A stretch of DNA of 64,000 bases from Heliocybe sulcata (Eukaryota; Basidiomycota; Agaricomycetes; Gloeophyllales; Gloeophyllaceae). The notes under the pieces are model-generated. The model made no database searches. It had not been told where the DNA came from and saw nothing but the letters and a program-made list of their open reading frames with translations. The DNA lies in contig ML213512.1 in the NCBI GenBank assembly GCA_004369045.1, forward strand, positions 987,510 through 1,051,509, given 5' to 3'. The position numbers and the translations under genes are program-made. Below are positions 23,172 to 35,198 of this stretch, piece by piece. Positions within the stretch are counted from its first letter, which is position 1; every line of letters starts with the position of its first letter.

Positions 23172-24315
23172 CTAAGGATTCACGAGAGTGGCACCTCCGT
23201 CTAAAACAATGACTTGTCCGTTGGTGAATCCAGAAGCCACCAAGCCCAGGATCGTAAGAGTCATCTCCTCCTCCCTGCAGAGCAGCGTCAGTTGCAGTCA
23301 CCCAGTATTTTTGGTCCACATTACCTTCCGGCCCGTTTCGTAGGAAATGGGGATACAAGGCCAGGCATGGGGACGTCCGCCTTGATAAGCTCCTCCAGTG
23401 CCGCAGGGGCCATCTCAGATACGAAATAACCCGGACAAACGACGTTGACCCTGACGGGCACTTTCTGCAGGGCAAAGTCCGTCGCCATTGAGACGGAGAG
23501 ATGGTTTACGGCAGCCTTGGTCGTGAGATAGCAATGCTGTATACTGGTTGAGTGGGGGAATAGAGAAGTCCTGGCACGAAATACGTACCCTTCCTAGGGG
23601 CCGGTGCCATACGCCCATCCCGCTGGAGATGTTCACGATGCTCGTGGTCTCTCCCTCGCCGAGATCACGGGCGCCGGCATCCAGGAGTGGCAAGAACGCG
23701 TAGGTCACGAAGAAAATGGCGGCGACGTTGGTCTGGTATGTGGAGTTCCATTCGCTGTAGCTCTGGGACTCGAAAAGATGCTGCGCGGAGGTCTCGATAT
23801 CGTTGCTCTCGGTTGCAGACGGGTTCTGGTCGACAGGCCCTTCCACACCCGCGCTGTGGCGTAGGGTTAGTCTGGACCCCAGACGATGCGGAAGGCGGCT
23901 GGCTCACTTGTTAATGAGGATGTGGAGCTTCCCCTCCTGGGCCTTGACAGTCTGCACAGCGGAGCGGATAGTATCCTTGTCGGTCACATCCATCGCGAAC
24001 CTGCTTCTGCGTCAGCCCGTGCACACAGAATCGGAAATATTGGCTATACTGACGGAACCAGTTTCAGACCGGTAGACGCGACATCGGCAGCCGCCTTTTC
24101 TAGTACTTCCTTTCGTCGGCCAGTGATGTAGACCTTTGCGCCATTGGCGGCGAGGCCGCGAGCAATGGCGTTTCCGCTGGGTGGGCGGGTGGTCAGTCAT
24201 CGCGAGAGTCCCCTATTACGGCAAGAATTGATGCGTACATTCCAGTTCCGCCTCCGGTGACGAGGGCGACGCGGCCGGTCAAATCGGCGAGCTTCGATGC
24301 TTGGAGGTTAGACAT
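23172..24315 (-). CDS. Short-chain dehydrogenase/reductase
   Basis: NAD(P)(H)-dependent oxidoreductase of the classical SDR superfamily; substrate unknown. The start at 24315 gives MSNLQASKLADLTGRVALVT. The cofactor glycine motif reads TGGGTGIG once the first intron is removed, followed by NAIARGLAANGAKVYITGRR, where the basic pair suggests NADPH preference. Further motifs are FAMDVTDKDTI (adenine pocket), an NxAG region with HILIN, the catalytic serine in SIVNISSGMG, and the active-site tyrosine and lysine in YLTTKAAVNHLSVSMA. The last exon reads EEEMTLTILGLVASGFTNGQ and then VIVLDGGATLVNP, the usual SDR C-terminus. Several short introns interrupt it. Complete and apparently functional. No obviously linked pathway gene beside it. 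Confidence 0.88.
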
Positions 24316-24364
24316 TATGGGCTAGGAATCTGAATGAGAAAGCGTACAAATATTTTGACGCACC

Positions 24365-24371
24365 TTTTATA
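24365..24371 (-). promoter_or_regulatory. TATA box of the SDR gene
   Basis: TATAAAA on the minus strand, about 50 bases upstream of the start codon at 24315. Confidence 0.5.
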
Positions 24372-24696
24372 CCGGAGCGTTACCTTGTACCTGGGGAAGC
24401 TAGGTAAGCGTCCGCCGAATGGATAACGCTAACTTCCTTAACTTCCTGAGGAGGGATAATTACACACTACTGAAGATCCCGACCTGTTGGAAATTAGTAA
24501 TCCTCCGCGACTGAATGCATGAATGCCGGACGCGTACGCGTCAATTTGACCCACACCAAACTCAGGTCCGTTTCTCTCAAGCGGGGTGGAATTCTTTCCA
24601 AAAAAGGGCTGAGCCTTGCAGCCATATTGCAAAGCTAAGGGGCAATTTCTGTATACCCGATACCACCGGGATCGTTTGGTGCACTCAGCTCTTACC

Positions 24697-24730
24697 AATA
24701 CCTTTGTCATAGAAATACCTTTGTCATAGA
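24697..24730. repeat. 17-bp perfect tandem repeat, two copies
   Basis: AATACCTTTGTCATAGA occurs twice in a row (24697-24713 and 24714-24730) without mismatch, in otherwise featureless DNA upstream of the SDR gene. Confidence 0.85.
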
Positions 24731-27110
24731 CCGGTCAGTGAGGGTGAGCAGAGCGTGAGAAATAAGACGATTATCAGAGCAAGGCGAGACTGACCTCGGC
24801 ACGGACCCGCGTATTTACAAAGCACGTAAGATAGAGCCAGCTCATATACGACCGCTGTCACGTGGTTATTTTTGTCACACTTGGTGGGGAATTGACATGT
24901 TGGTCTAATAACTTATGATTCAAAATGATTCTGCCCAATCTATTTAATAGGAAAGGTCAAATAGATGCTTATTAGTGATTCCTATTACCTATTTTTCGCG
25001 AGATCAGACTCTGGATGTTTTAATAAGGCAAAGAGTGCTCAGGTTTATTGGTGCAAGTGTCGGATTTCTTACGCCCACCTTCCTAATAAGGACATTTCAT
25101 ATGACTTGTCACGCGTGACCATAGCAGTCGTGTATGAAATGGCCCTATCTTATGACCTGCGCGGCTTTATGAGATGCTCGCAGGACGAAATTTACGGATT
25201 TCTCGCCTTGGGCCTTGGGCTAAAATACTGCTAAACCGTAACGTACGTATCGTGCACGCCGCGAGCGGAGAGTACAAATCAGATCCATTACAGGGATAAT
25301 CGGGAGGATTCACGTGGCGGAAAGCGTAAGCGAGTGATACGCGTCTCTAAGCGACAATTTACAGACGCGCAAAAATCTGTAGTGGGGAAGGATTTAGAGA
25401 CGTGCTCTGCTTGACGACTTCCATCAAGAAAACGTCACTCCGATTGATGCCATTTAGTGAGCAATACTCTTGCCTCCTCCCCTTAAGTCACGATTGCCGT
25501 GGTACGAGCAAGGTGGTATTCAATCTGCATCCCCGGGAGCTTCTTATGAGCCTCGTTCAGGCTATGTATCGTAGCTGCGCTATTTCATCTGGATATGACG
25601 GGAGCAACGTGGCAAGCTGTGCCATCCACGTGCGCTAACGCACCGTTGCCCAGCCAAGGCTCAATGGCTTCGAAATTCACGGCTTCGAATTCACGATTCA
25701 GGGCTGGTAGCTACTTTCACAGTCAAGGTGAAAGATCTCCAGCGGAAGAAGCGGGTATGGTGGTTTGTAACTTGGACAATCGAGGGCGTCGCTCTCGTCT
25801 CTTGCGTGGGTTCTTCCGACGCATCGGGTACAGAGCAGATCAAAAGTGCTGGACCACGAAGTTCTACAGGCAGGTTTCTAGGTTTAGAGCTCGAGGCATA
25901 GTAGGGTGAGCATGCGCGGGCAAAAGATATCACACGCACTGACCTTCAATGCGGAGGAGGACCTATAAGCGTACCTTGCTCATATTTCGCCCTGCATATT
26001 GAGGAACCGTCTCATCCATGGCCTGCACCGTGTGCATCGACCGACACTACATGCCTCCGCCTTGCTGTTTGGTCGACTCCATTACTAGTGGCGAGTGAAG
26101 CAGCTTTGTTTCTGCCTTCACCACCCAGGAAATTCCAAGAGCCGTGCGTCTTTCATTCCAGGGCCACAATGAGGTTCATTGGCTCACCAGAGCGACGAGG
26201 ACCGTCCCATCCTCATTAAGGTCCTGAGGGCCGTTCGTAGGCGTACTATGTCCTGAGAATCGATGGTCGTGAAGGTCTGCCGGTCTTCCCGTTGGTGAAT
26301 CTCATGATCGCATGAATAGCGTGGCGCAAGGATATTGAACCGCTTGAAATACCTTCACCCATGCAGATGCTACTCTGCTTCACGGGGCAGTTCAATATAC
26401 CCATGGAAGAGCATCAGAGAACCTGAAACGCACCACTGACCAGCCAGTAAGCTCGCAATCGGCCATATAGGAGGTAATTATGTGATGGAACGCTGACGGT
26501 AATTCTAGGAAGGTATTAATTTGATCTTAATGTCGCGGACGCACGGTGGCCTGTTATCGACTAGCGCCCTTTGAACCCGAATATTTTCAGTGGCACTCCT
26601 AATAATAGCAAGTCGTGGTCCATCCTTTGACGTCTGGCAAATCCTGGACCGTCTCTAGGAACAGCGAGTCTACAGTCCCAGTCTGTTGGATCCAGTGCCT
26701 GAGCACTAGTATACTCAGCAGGCGCGACGGACAGGAGATATCAGAACTCGTTGGAAGTCCTTGTTATCGGCAGCATAGAAATCTGGCATCAGGAGAGCGG
26801 TCACGGATCAAGTTCAAGCTGAATGGGAAAACCTGAGGCAAAGGGGACCGCAGAAAGCCCAACTTCACCCAAAGACAATTCGCCAGTATAACCCTTCGGG
26901 AAGCTCTAATATAACACAGCATAGGGGAATACCAGGCATACATCTTGAAGGAGAGTTGGTAGGACACAGGAGAGCAAGAGACGGGAGACGGATACAGTGG
27001 GAGGCAGAGCGGTGGTTTCAACAGTGGACATGTACGCTAGAGATCGGGCTGAAAAATAACGGAGCAAAAGTTCTGTATGCAATCCTTGATAAGGGGAGCA
27101 ATGTGGAAAC
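24731..27110. other. 2.4 kb gene-poor stretch
   Basis: Only short unrelated open frames occur on both strands; the longest (about 25595-25909, plus) has no recognisable motif and an equally long opposite-strand frame overlaps it. No RNA gene or terminal repeat was recognised. It may hold very decayed coding sequence. Confidence 0.4.
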
Positions 27111-28081
27111 TTAATCCACGTCCATCGCAGCTGCACCTCCGCGACCGCCACCCCTCCGTCTGCCACCTCGGCCACGGCCTCCGCGCCCGCGACCTGATCC
27201 ACGGCTTTGCGCGTAATCGCGAGGATCGGCACCTGGAGGCGCAACAAGAACCGTTGCCCGGCTATCGCTCGCGAGGATGGAGTCAGACCTCATTTTCCTG
27301 GTAGAGAGGGAAAAGATTCAATAATTTGCACGTGCCAAGTAGGACTAGAAGACTCACGATCCGAAGTTCGAAGGGGAGTCGGTTTCCATTAACACATCCA
27401 CGCTACCATCCACAACACCCAGGCCCAATCTACCACCCAACGTGGCATTTACGCCACCGACAACCTTCACACGAAGCGTCTTGCCATCCGCCTGTTGACC
27501 GTTAAACTTGCTCACGGCCGCCTGAGCGTCTTGAGCATTTTTGTACGTCAACCGGACGCAAACATCGCCATTCGATAGAACTTGCTGGACGACGGCCGAC
27601 TTTGTAATCGGACCACATCTCTTGAAGATAGCTTCGACATCCGCAGCGGTTGTCCCTTTCACCAATCCCGTCACCTCGACGACGTTCCCCCTCATACTGG
27701 CGCCCTTGATGCTGATATCCCCTGAGTCGCCCTGCATCTCCATCCCAAGCGCATCCTTCAGCGCCCTGTCTGCCATTCCAAAGTTCATCTTGGGCGGCGA
27801 AGGAGCCCCGGCTGAAAGGCGCGCGGATAACGACCGTTTGTTCGCATTGGGGTTGTCGAAGAGGTCGTGCTGCCAAGGTTCATCGGAGTTACCTTTCGGA
27901 GGTCGGCCATTCCGGTTCTGTTGGTTCCGAGACCAGGTAGTAGAGGGAATTTGTGAGTCTTCGAGTGATACCTGAATGACTTGTGCTATGCACGCACATA
28001 TGGGGTGGCGCGGTTGGTGTTCTTGGTGCGAACGGGGCCAGCGCCGTCTGGAAGACTGATACGTTCAAGAAGAGAAGCCAT
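27111..28081 (-). CDS. RRM-domain RNA-binding protein with RGG-rich tail
   Basis: Predicted nuclear RNA-binding protein. The start at 28081 gives MASLLERISLPDGAGPVRTK. The central exon encodes one RNA recognition motif: VVEVTGLVKGTTAADVEAIF carries the first strand and helix (RNP2 position), and GDVCVRLTYKNAQDAQAAVS carries RNP1-like strand 3, followed by FNGQQADGKTLRVKVV. RNP1 lacks the usual aromatic pair, so binding may be atypical. The last exon is glycine/arginine rich (GSGRGRGGRGRGGRRRGGGR) and ends AAAMDVD, a tail common in mRNP export or processing factors. Layout resembles ALY/REF-type adaptors, but the identity is not established. Introns near 27310-27355 and between about 27900 and 28000. 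Confidence 0.78.
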
Positions 28082-28624
28082 CGCGAGTTCTGCAGAGGAC
28101 GAGAGTGTCGCTGACAACGGCAGGGAGGTTGTGGCAGTTGCAGTCACAGGAACTCGAAAGGGCGGGGCAAACTTGGGGAGGCTGTGGCATTTATTTGTCC
28201 CTGATGGTCGTGTGGGTCCCACGCCTTCCCGCTGCTTGTCTTCAGCTTGTCTTCAACTTTCCACAACGTCGACTGCGTCTCTGATTCCATACAGGGTCTC
28301 TGAACCTCAGAACAACATCCAAAAGAAAGCTGTGAACAGTTACTGATAAGGCGATACTTCAAAAGGTGCGCCGGCTGAACGCCACACGCCGTTTATCCTG
28401 GGGAAAGTACAGACTTCCGAGACTCTTCGGAACTGCAGGGCGAATATTTGTTGGACATAAGTGACAGTATGACTTGAAAGGTCACGGACTTCAAAGTTAG
28501 TACTATAGTGAGGAGATCCTTAGATCACATGTGCGTGGTGACTTAATCTCAATACAGGGTATCGCGGAGTCCATTGGCGAAGGCCTTTCAGACAGGTCAC
28601 GACCATATGCGCATCAGATTAGAT

Positions 28625-29282
28625 TCACATCTCTTGGCTTGCCTCGGCAGCTCTATACACTGCTGTCCAGTCCTTGCATTGACCGTGCATGAGTTCCAAC
28701 CCGTCTACCCCGGAAGGCAAGCCCAGCTCCTCGATCCTCGGACTCTCCGGCTCCAGCCTCAGACTGGGTTCGCACAATATTGCTTGTCTGAGATAATTCA
28801 AGCAATGTTGCGCTCGCCCTAGTTGAGCTGTGGTCTTGTCGGAGACCGGCGTTGCGATGGCGTCCTTCAAGTGGTGAAGACAGTATAGCTGGTGATACAT
28901 CGACAAGAGGAATGGCCTTCGCTGCGGTCCCAGACGAACGTATCCCCCTCCGGTGGGGAAAAGTGATCGCCACTCCGACGTGGCATCTGTGGCATTTATC
29001 TGATAATGGACAGTGTTTTCCACGAAGATGCTCGCTTGAGGAAGGGGCCCGATTTCGAAGGTTTCGGGGAAGTCATCGTCAAGGTATGCTAAAGGAGTGT
29101 CACGGAGGCCTGAATACTAATGGATATGTGCGATAGTACTCACAGTATCTATTAGACCTTCGTGCGCCCACCCATGTTTTGGCTACAAACCAATTGAAGA
29201 TGATACAGGCCAACAGAATCACACAAGACAGTGTGTAAAGACGCTTAGGCTGGTAAGAGTGTCGCATCGAGTGATGTCGCAT
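28625..29282 (-). CDS. UstYa-like (DUF3328) oxidase-family protein, copy 1
   Basis: UstYa-family proteins act in fungal peptide and RiPP pathways (ustiloxin, cyclochlorotine), where they carry out oxidative modification such as cyclisation or hydroxylation. Exon 1 (start 29282, or 29267 at a second ATG) encodes a single membrane segment, LYTLSCVILLACIIFNWFVA. The intron joins RSNRY to SYLDDDFPETFEIGPLP. The body has NTVHYQINATDATSEWRSLF, then the family's two histidine motifs: MYHQLYCLHHLK and QHCLNYLRQAILC. In the first, the usual HxxHC appears as HQLYC, so the second histidine is replaced by tyrosine. CKDW stands near the C-terminus, as usual. Head-to-head with the second copy 0.7 kb away. 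Confidence 0.82.
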
Positions 29283-29316
29283 GTTCGCGAGAGAGAGACA
29301 CAGATGCAAGATTAGC

Positions 29317-29323
29317 ATATATA
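29317..29323 (-). promoter_or_regulatory. TATA-like box of UstYa-like copy 1
   Basis: TATATAT on the minus strand, 35 bases upstream of the ATG at 29282 and 50 upstream of the ATG at 29267. The shorter leader slightly favours the 29267 start. Confidence 0.4.
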
Positions 29324-29399
29324 CTGGTGTGGCGATACCCTCCTGGTTCGTCCGTGTCTGCCTGAAACCTCTCTGTCTCGGGCTGTCAGACTGATCCAC

Positions 29400-29991
29400 T
29401 GTGGAAGATAATAATATTCATTGTTAAGGCGAGTACCTAACATACATTGTTTCGATGACATTGAAACCTGACTCCTCGTTCACTCTATCGGCATTTGTCT
29501 GCACTAGGTTTCCGGTGCCAACGAGTCATTGGAGTAATCAACATCCCCGTCGTCGAGACGAACCACTGGCATACATTGCCTCAGAGTCATTGTGAGTCAG
29601 TGCACAGTTCACAGACATTGCGGCGTGTACGCAGGCAGACATCCTCGCCATGACTGCGAAACAGTGTCATCTCACCTCAGTGCCACGCAGAGCGGCAGTC
29701 ACAACCGCTGATTGACTGGATTCGTGGTACGACAAGCTTGAGACAGTCGCTATGCTGCGAGCCACAGACTTTGTCTGCGGCTTGACTTATTTCCATCACG
29801 GATCAGCCAGACTCCGTCAGCGCCATCGCAATGTCGCGCCTGATCCGGATACAGCGGTTGTGTTGAGATGGACATAGCAATTCTCGGGTATGTAAGTGAA
29901 ACCGAGTGGTGAATTGTTCACTTCACTCCCAGTCCTCACGGACTTGTGCTGCCTTCAAAGCCGGGGAAAAGCACGGAACGAGCAGCACCAT
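29400..29991. other. Divergent promoter region between the two UstYa-like genes
   Basis: About 0.6 kb between two head-to-head genes. No protein-like frame and no repeated core peptide was seen. It may be a shared bidirectional promoter. Confidence 0.4.
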
Positions 29992-30641
29992 ATGACGACC
30001 GTCATCCGAAGTATCGCTCCCTGGATCGTCATCTGCGTCGTCGTCGGGTTCAGCGTTCTAAATGTCCTGAGCATCATGCACAAGTTAAACGCCAGGCTGC
30101 CCCAAAGACCATATAGTCTGCATCTTCCTTATCTCGCGCTCTACGGATACTAATTGGGTGCGGTACAGCGTATATTGACGATGACTTCCCAGACTATCTT
30201 CCACTGGCCCTGGGACCTGCAAGAATGCTAATGCAGGATACTGTTCACTATGACATAAACGGATCGGACGCCGAAGAAGAGTGGGAATCTACGTTCCCCC
30301 GCGGCGAGGGCTTCGTATACCTCGGTCCTGAAAGACGGCGGTTTGGCCTGTCCACTTTTCATCAGATGCATTGCCTGCAAAAGATCCGCCACGCGCTCAC
30401 GAGCGGAAACGTCGGGACTCACACGACGCATTGCCTGACCTATCTGCGGTTGATGGTCCTATGCAGGTCTGACCTGCAGCTGGAGCCTGTTCTGGACGAA
30501 GCACAGGAAGTGAGCTGGTTGGACGTAGACTGGAGCAGGGAGCGTGAGTGTAAGGATTGGGGTCAGCTGTATGAATGGCTTGGGAAGAACACTGACGAGT
30601 ATGAGGGGTGGAGCGGTAACGAACAGGATATCCCAGTTTGA
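29992..30641 (+). CDS. UstYa-like (DUF3328) oxidase-family protein, copy 2
   Basis: Paralog of the neighbouring minus-strand gene. Exon 1 (29992-30115) encodes a membrane anchor, WIVICVVVGFSVLNVLSIMH. The intron with donor GTCTGC ends at 30168, and the join gives QRPYTYIDDDFPDYLP, matching YSYLDDDFPE of copy 1. Exon 2 (30169-30641) carries DTVHYDINGSDAEEEWESTF and both canonical histidine motifs: FHQMHCLQKIRHAL (HxxHC) and THCLTYLRLMVLC, then ECKDWGQLYEWLGKN. The spliced length is 198 residues, compact for the family. Both metal-binding-type motifs look intact, so this copy is the better candidate for activity. Confidence 0.85.
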
Positions 30642-30942
30642 CTTGTGCGTCCGGTGCGTATGATCTTCTCAAGCGCGTCAGTACCCTAATTTAACTCGTA
30701 GGTGCGCGTGTCCCGGTGTCATCTCTACCATTGCGCCCTCAGCAATATATGGCACTCCACAACTACGCATCATCGACATAGCCCAAGTCGGTGATGCCAG
30801 GTAGCCTGGATAGCCGGGTGGTCACGGATGTGGAACGACATCGCTGTGTCTGATACGCCTGATCTAAGATCTAATTACTGATAGCTATGTCCCTACGACG
30901 AGATACATTAGTTCCCACTATGCAGTCGACTTAGCCTGCGGG

Positions 30943-33032
30943 CTATGCTGTCCTCTTACGACGCAAGTCTACCCCTGCCGACGGAACGTGCAGTATCCTA
31001 TCGACACCCTCCCCTGAGAAAGATATCTCATTTATCGCAGCACCCCGGGCGTAGCCAAGTTCCATCCCGAAAGAGTACGCCATGCAGTGGTAGCCACGCT
31101 CGTTGTTCCGCCATGATTCACCGAATGCGATTCTGCAGAGCAAATTTCAGTCTATATCTCCAGGCAGTCGGCAGAGGTGCAAGAGACAGGCTTCACCCAT
31201 ACGCAATTCTGGTTCTGGCGTATGGATCACAGAAGCTGCAATTAATATCGAAGCATACCGCAGAACTCACCTAAACTGGTCCCTCCTTCCTGTTGACCAC
31301 AATGCTGCGGGTTCTGGATCTTCTAGGAGCAACTGCAGGACATCCGTCCCTCTCAGAACTATGTGGTTGACCCACAGGCTGCCGTCCCTGAAGTCAATAT
31401 CAATCACGCTAAGTGTGCCGTTCGTCGTAGTGGACCAAGTGCCGGTATAAAGCTGTACGGCGGTTCGTTGCGCAATGACATCAAACATGGGCTGAAATAT
31501 GTCGAGTACTTCAAAGGTCGGTCTCTGGACATTTAGGTATTGCCCAGTCATGAGTATAATGACACCGTATCCGGTGGCTGGGTTGACGGTGAACTCGGCG
31601 TGGTAGCCCATGAGCTGTCCGGCTAGAGTTCGTTTTGATACAAGTTAGTCCTCACGTATACGCTTGGTCTAAAAGATCACACGCACATTTCTGATATAGC
31701 CGTTGGACGTCACCAAACGTGTTGCGGTACTTATTGATTTCCCAGAGCATCCCAAATTCTGTGGTATCATCATACCACGCAAAGAGTGGCCGCATCCATT
31801 CGCGTATAGTGTAGGACGAAAGGATGCTCGGATTTTTCTCAGGGTTGAGCAACATGCGCATGGCATTCATGAGATCAGACAGGGTTGAGAACACGCCTCC
31901 AGAAGGATTCATGCTACTTCGAAAGTCATAATCCTGGAGTGTATTGATCATTCATGCGCACGATGCGATAAAGGAGCAGTAGAATCGCATACCGCATCTG
32001 TCGGCGCATAGGATGAAATGGCCACTCGATCTACCCCGAGAGTGGACGCAAGGAAACCAGTGCTGTTCATTCCAAGAGGGTCAAAGACATCTCTCTTCAT
32101 GAGCTCCTCAATTGTGGAGACGTTGCCAATGTATTCCGAGCTCCTGTTCGCTGCAGCCAAGTTAACCATGCCTAGAATGGAGAAACCGGTATTGGAATAC
32201 ACCGGGAGGGTGTAGGGAGGATGAGTGAGTGGCAATCCGGCTTGCGACTTCAAAACGCTGTCAGTACTAGGGAACGGCAGCCCATTGTAAGGTGGGGAAC
32301 CGCCGCCATCCAAAGAATGTGGCCAGTCTAACATATCGCCGGGCGGAAGGTTTCCACCTATCCCAGCCATATGCGTCAATAGCGCGCGTATTGTGACCGG
32401 CCCCTCATCGCCATAATCTGTCTGTCTGTAAGAGAACCCTGGAACATATGCGGTCACAGGGTCGTCCCTTTGTGATAACGTCAATCTAAGTCGCGAGCTC
32501 TAACCCGGTGGAAGGCAACTTACAGTTGGAGTAAGCCTTTCTCGCGTAGTACCAGTGTTTCCATAGTCGTGAACAGTTTGCTTATAGAGACTATTCGATA
32601 TATGGAATCACTATCCACGGTACCGCGCCAAGCAGGTTCAGTCACATTCGCCTTCAGGAATCCATAGGAATGTTCAAAAATTGGTCCATCTGCTGTGACC
32701 ACTCCCACCACAAGGCTGTCGATTGCTGACTGAGAGACTATCTCTCGAAGGGAGGTGTCGGCAAGCAAAGAGGCGACTTGCAGTTCTGGTGTCTCAGGTG
32801 CAGGAGGGTAGTCTTTTGATAGGGAGGGAAGGGGATGCCTGCATCCACCGGGCATGGATTCCTTTCTCGCGTACTGCGAGGCCGCGCCGCGATGATACTG
32901 AAGCCAGACCCGCTCAATTTCGTACCATGCCAGACGTAGACATAGGCAGACGACCAAGATGCGATATATCCAAAGACGGAAGGCCAGCCCTGGGGCGGAT
33001 CGGACCTTCACTGAGTGCTTGCGTTTCTCCAT
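30943..33032 (-). CDS. Membrane-anchored beta-lactamase-like serine hydrolase
   Basis: Serine hydrolase of the class C beta-lactamase/D-alanyl-D-alanine carboxypeptidase fold; fungal members act as esterases, transesterases or peptidases, some in natural-product clusters. From 33032 the protein begins with a basic tail and membrane segment (FRLWIYRILVVCLCLRLAWY), so the catalytic domain is probably lumenal or extracellular. The nucleophile motif SxxK is in IVSISKLFTTMETLV. The Tyr-x-Asn motif is in LPVYSNTGFSILGM. SGGVFSTLSDLMNAMRML is the usual later helix. A beta-barrel-like C-terminal part (YTGTWSTTTNGTLSVIDIDF) follows. The final exon joins QFR to IAFGESWRNNERG and stops at 30943. Introns near 32490, 31960, 31650 and 31200. 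Apparently complete. Confidence 0.8.
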
Positions 33033-33848
33033 GTGCTGTAGCTACATCTTTCAGACACCCAATATCGAGTATCAACCAGGCGAGCAAACAGCACCTGGAC
33101 GTAGTAGATCCCTCAGACGCCGACCGCAGCCAAAGATGAGAGGTTATCTTGCCCAAGTCAGGTATGGGAGATGGTATCAACAGTACTAGATCTCCAAGCC
33201 TAAGCCGCCAGCTGCAGCAGTAGTGGCAGACGATTCGAAGGTGCCGGCGCTAACGAGACGAAAGCGGGTTAAACGTCCGACGGCCACATGATGTTCGATA
33301 TATTATTGCTATCGTTGAGAAAAGTACCCTTGGTCGAGCTCAGATTATAGGAAGGAGCGTAACTGAATTGAATGCCATCCGTCGGTATTACCTTCTGCTC
33401 AGGTAGTTGTCGGGAAGAGCAATTGCGACTTCGGGAACATTCGGGCAGTGCGCTCTCGAGAATCGGAAGTGCACGGCTATGATCGCCTCGATAGAATACT
33501 ACCGCAGACGTCCATCTGTCAAATGACTAGGTACATATAAACAACCAAGAGACTCGGAGTGTCTATTATACGAGAGATTCCTAGGTTACTGCAGCAACGG
33601 CCAATGGATGCTAGTAGTTAAGTCGTGGAACTGAAATGCCCAGTACCTATGATAATTATAACGTCGCGCTCTTCTTGCTCGTAGCAACCTGGCATTGACT
33701 TCTCCTGGGTACAGATATATCATTCGAATGGGAAGGAAAGAGTCGACGTGCATGGCAATGCTGCTTTCCCAACGGCTCGCCATGCCATGCCAGCTGCCCT
33801 TTCGGCAACGGCGACCACCAGAGCTGTAATGCGAGAGAGGCCCTTCGT
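33033..33848. other. Intergenic region, no gene seen
   Basis: Short open frames only; no recognised motif, repeat or RNA gene. It includes the presumed upstream region of the beta-lactamase-like gene and the 3' end of the 7TM gene. Confidence 0.4.
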
Positions 33849-35140
33849 CTACTGATGGTACGCCAGATCAACTGTATCTGATGCTGGGTATGAGGCAGAA
33901 GGATCCTTGATAGTGTCTTTTGCCAAAACTGTACTGCCAGCGTGGCTTCGCATGTGCAATCCAGATGCGGGAATAGTGACGGACGGATGGACGTGCACAT
34001 CCCTATGAGAGTTCTCCGTGAAGGTGGGTTCCGATGTGGGTGTGGTACCCCACTCAATACCGGTGGATGTCTGCACGGTGTTGAATGTGTAGGCACGTCC
34101 ATATGCGACTCGTAGAATAATCAGAAGCGGTGCGATACACTGTTGAGATATCCAAAGTGAGCTTGTCATCAGAACTTATGGAGGGCACCACAATACCGTG
34201 ATTTGGCCTAACACGGGGACGACGATATTTTGGAACCAATTGTTTCGAGCGTAGGTGCCGACAAATACGATGCTGGTAATTGCGTACAGCGCAGCCGACT
34301 CCAGAAACATAGCGCTAGCGGAGGTATAAGCTTGCGCATGGTCTGCACCCAAGGCGTTGTTTAGTTGCTTCTTGAGGAAATAGATCCGACCGACAATGAG
34401 AATGGACGCAAGGATGTTGAGAGTCGAAGACAGCGACCAAAACAGGATGCCATAGTTCGCAGCAGACTGCGCCCAGACATTGCTCTCAGGCCGAGAGGCC
34501 TGATACAGCATAACGATAGATGTCGCTATAAGGCCGGATCAGATCTCACCGACTCATGGGCATGGGAATACACGTACCTGTTGAGGGGAGGTACAGGAGG
34601 AAAGGCATAGCAGCTATCCAGCGAGCACTGGAACCCGAGTACATTAAGAAGCAGCGATATACCTGCGTTGAAGGGTTCAGTCGATAAGGCCAGGGTGATT
34701 CGGAATGACCTTACCAAAAGACCATCCGCCATAAACGTCATCACGTTGTATGACGAGCTCAGCAGGAGCTGTACGTAGTTGGAGAACAGAGTATTTTGAA
34801 ATTGGACTGGACCACCAGGAAAATTCCTATCATCGATCCAGAGCATCTCGCTCAACTTGATCCCGCAGGCGACGTATATCGTGGCAAACACGAAGAGCAG
34901 CGTAATGTAGAAGAGCCAGAAAGAGCGGAGCTGCACCTTCCTTCGACGTCGTATTAGGAGATAAGCGCAAACGAAATACAGTGTAGCATGAACACCTGAA
35001 CGAACCCCAAGAAATCAGGCACGCGTCGGCAGTGACTAGTCGGCCTACGTACCATAGGCTATGTTTCCAAGAAATCCTCCGATGAAGTTGGACCTCTCTA
35101 AGAGCAGGTCAGCCGCACTCTCGTCCGGAGCGTACGACAT
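33849..35140 (-). CDS. Seven-transmembrane protein, basidiomycete-type (hypothetical)
   Basis: Multi-pass membrane protein of a type often expanded in mushroom genomes; function unknown. The start at 35140 gives MSYAPDESAADLLLERSNFI, leading into the first hydrophobic stretch. Other membrane segments include SFWLFYITLLFVFATIYVAC, a QLLLSSSYNVMTFMADGLLV segment, a segment around IATSIVMLYQ, ILFWSLSSTLNILASILIVG and AALYAITSIVFVGTYA, then CIAPLLIILRVAYG. Splicing after DGLL gives VYRCFLMYSGSSARWIAAMP, a conserved-looking loop. The C-terminal tail is hydrophilic, rich in Ser/Thr/His, and ends DTVDLAYHQ. Introns near 35050, 34960, 34690, 34530 and 34180. A receptor-like role is inference only. 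Confidence 0.7.
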
Positions 35141-35198
35141 GGAAGGTCGACAGATGGATGAACGACGCAGCTAGTCGATCCATCTGTTATGAAGGAGC

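Noticed and set aside
25595-25939. Overlapping 80-105 codon frames on both strands
   Set aside because: No motif, no splice partners and equal quality on both strands; probably chance.
29400-31000. RiPP precursor peptide near the UstYa-like genes
   Set aside because: No frame with a signal peptide and repeated cores flanked by KR was seen on either strand in the window.
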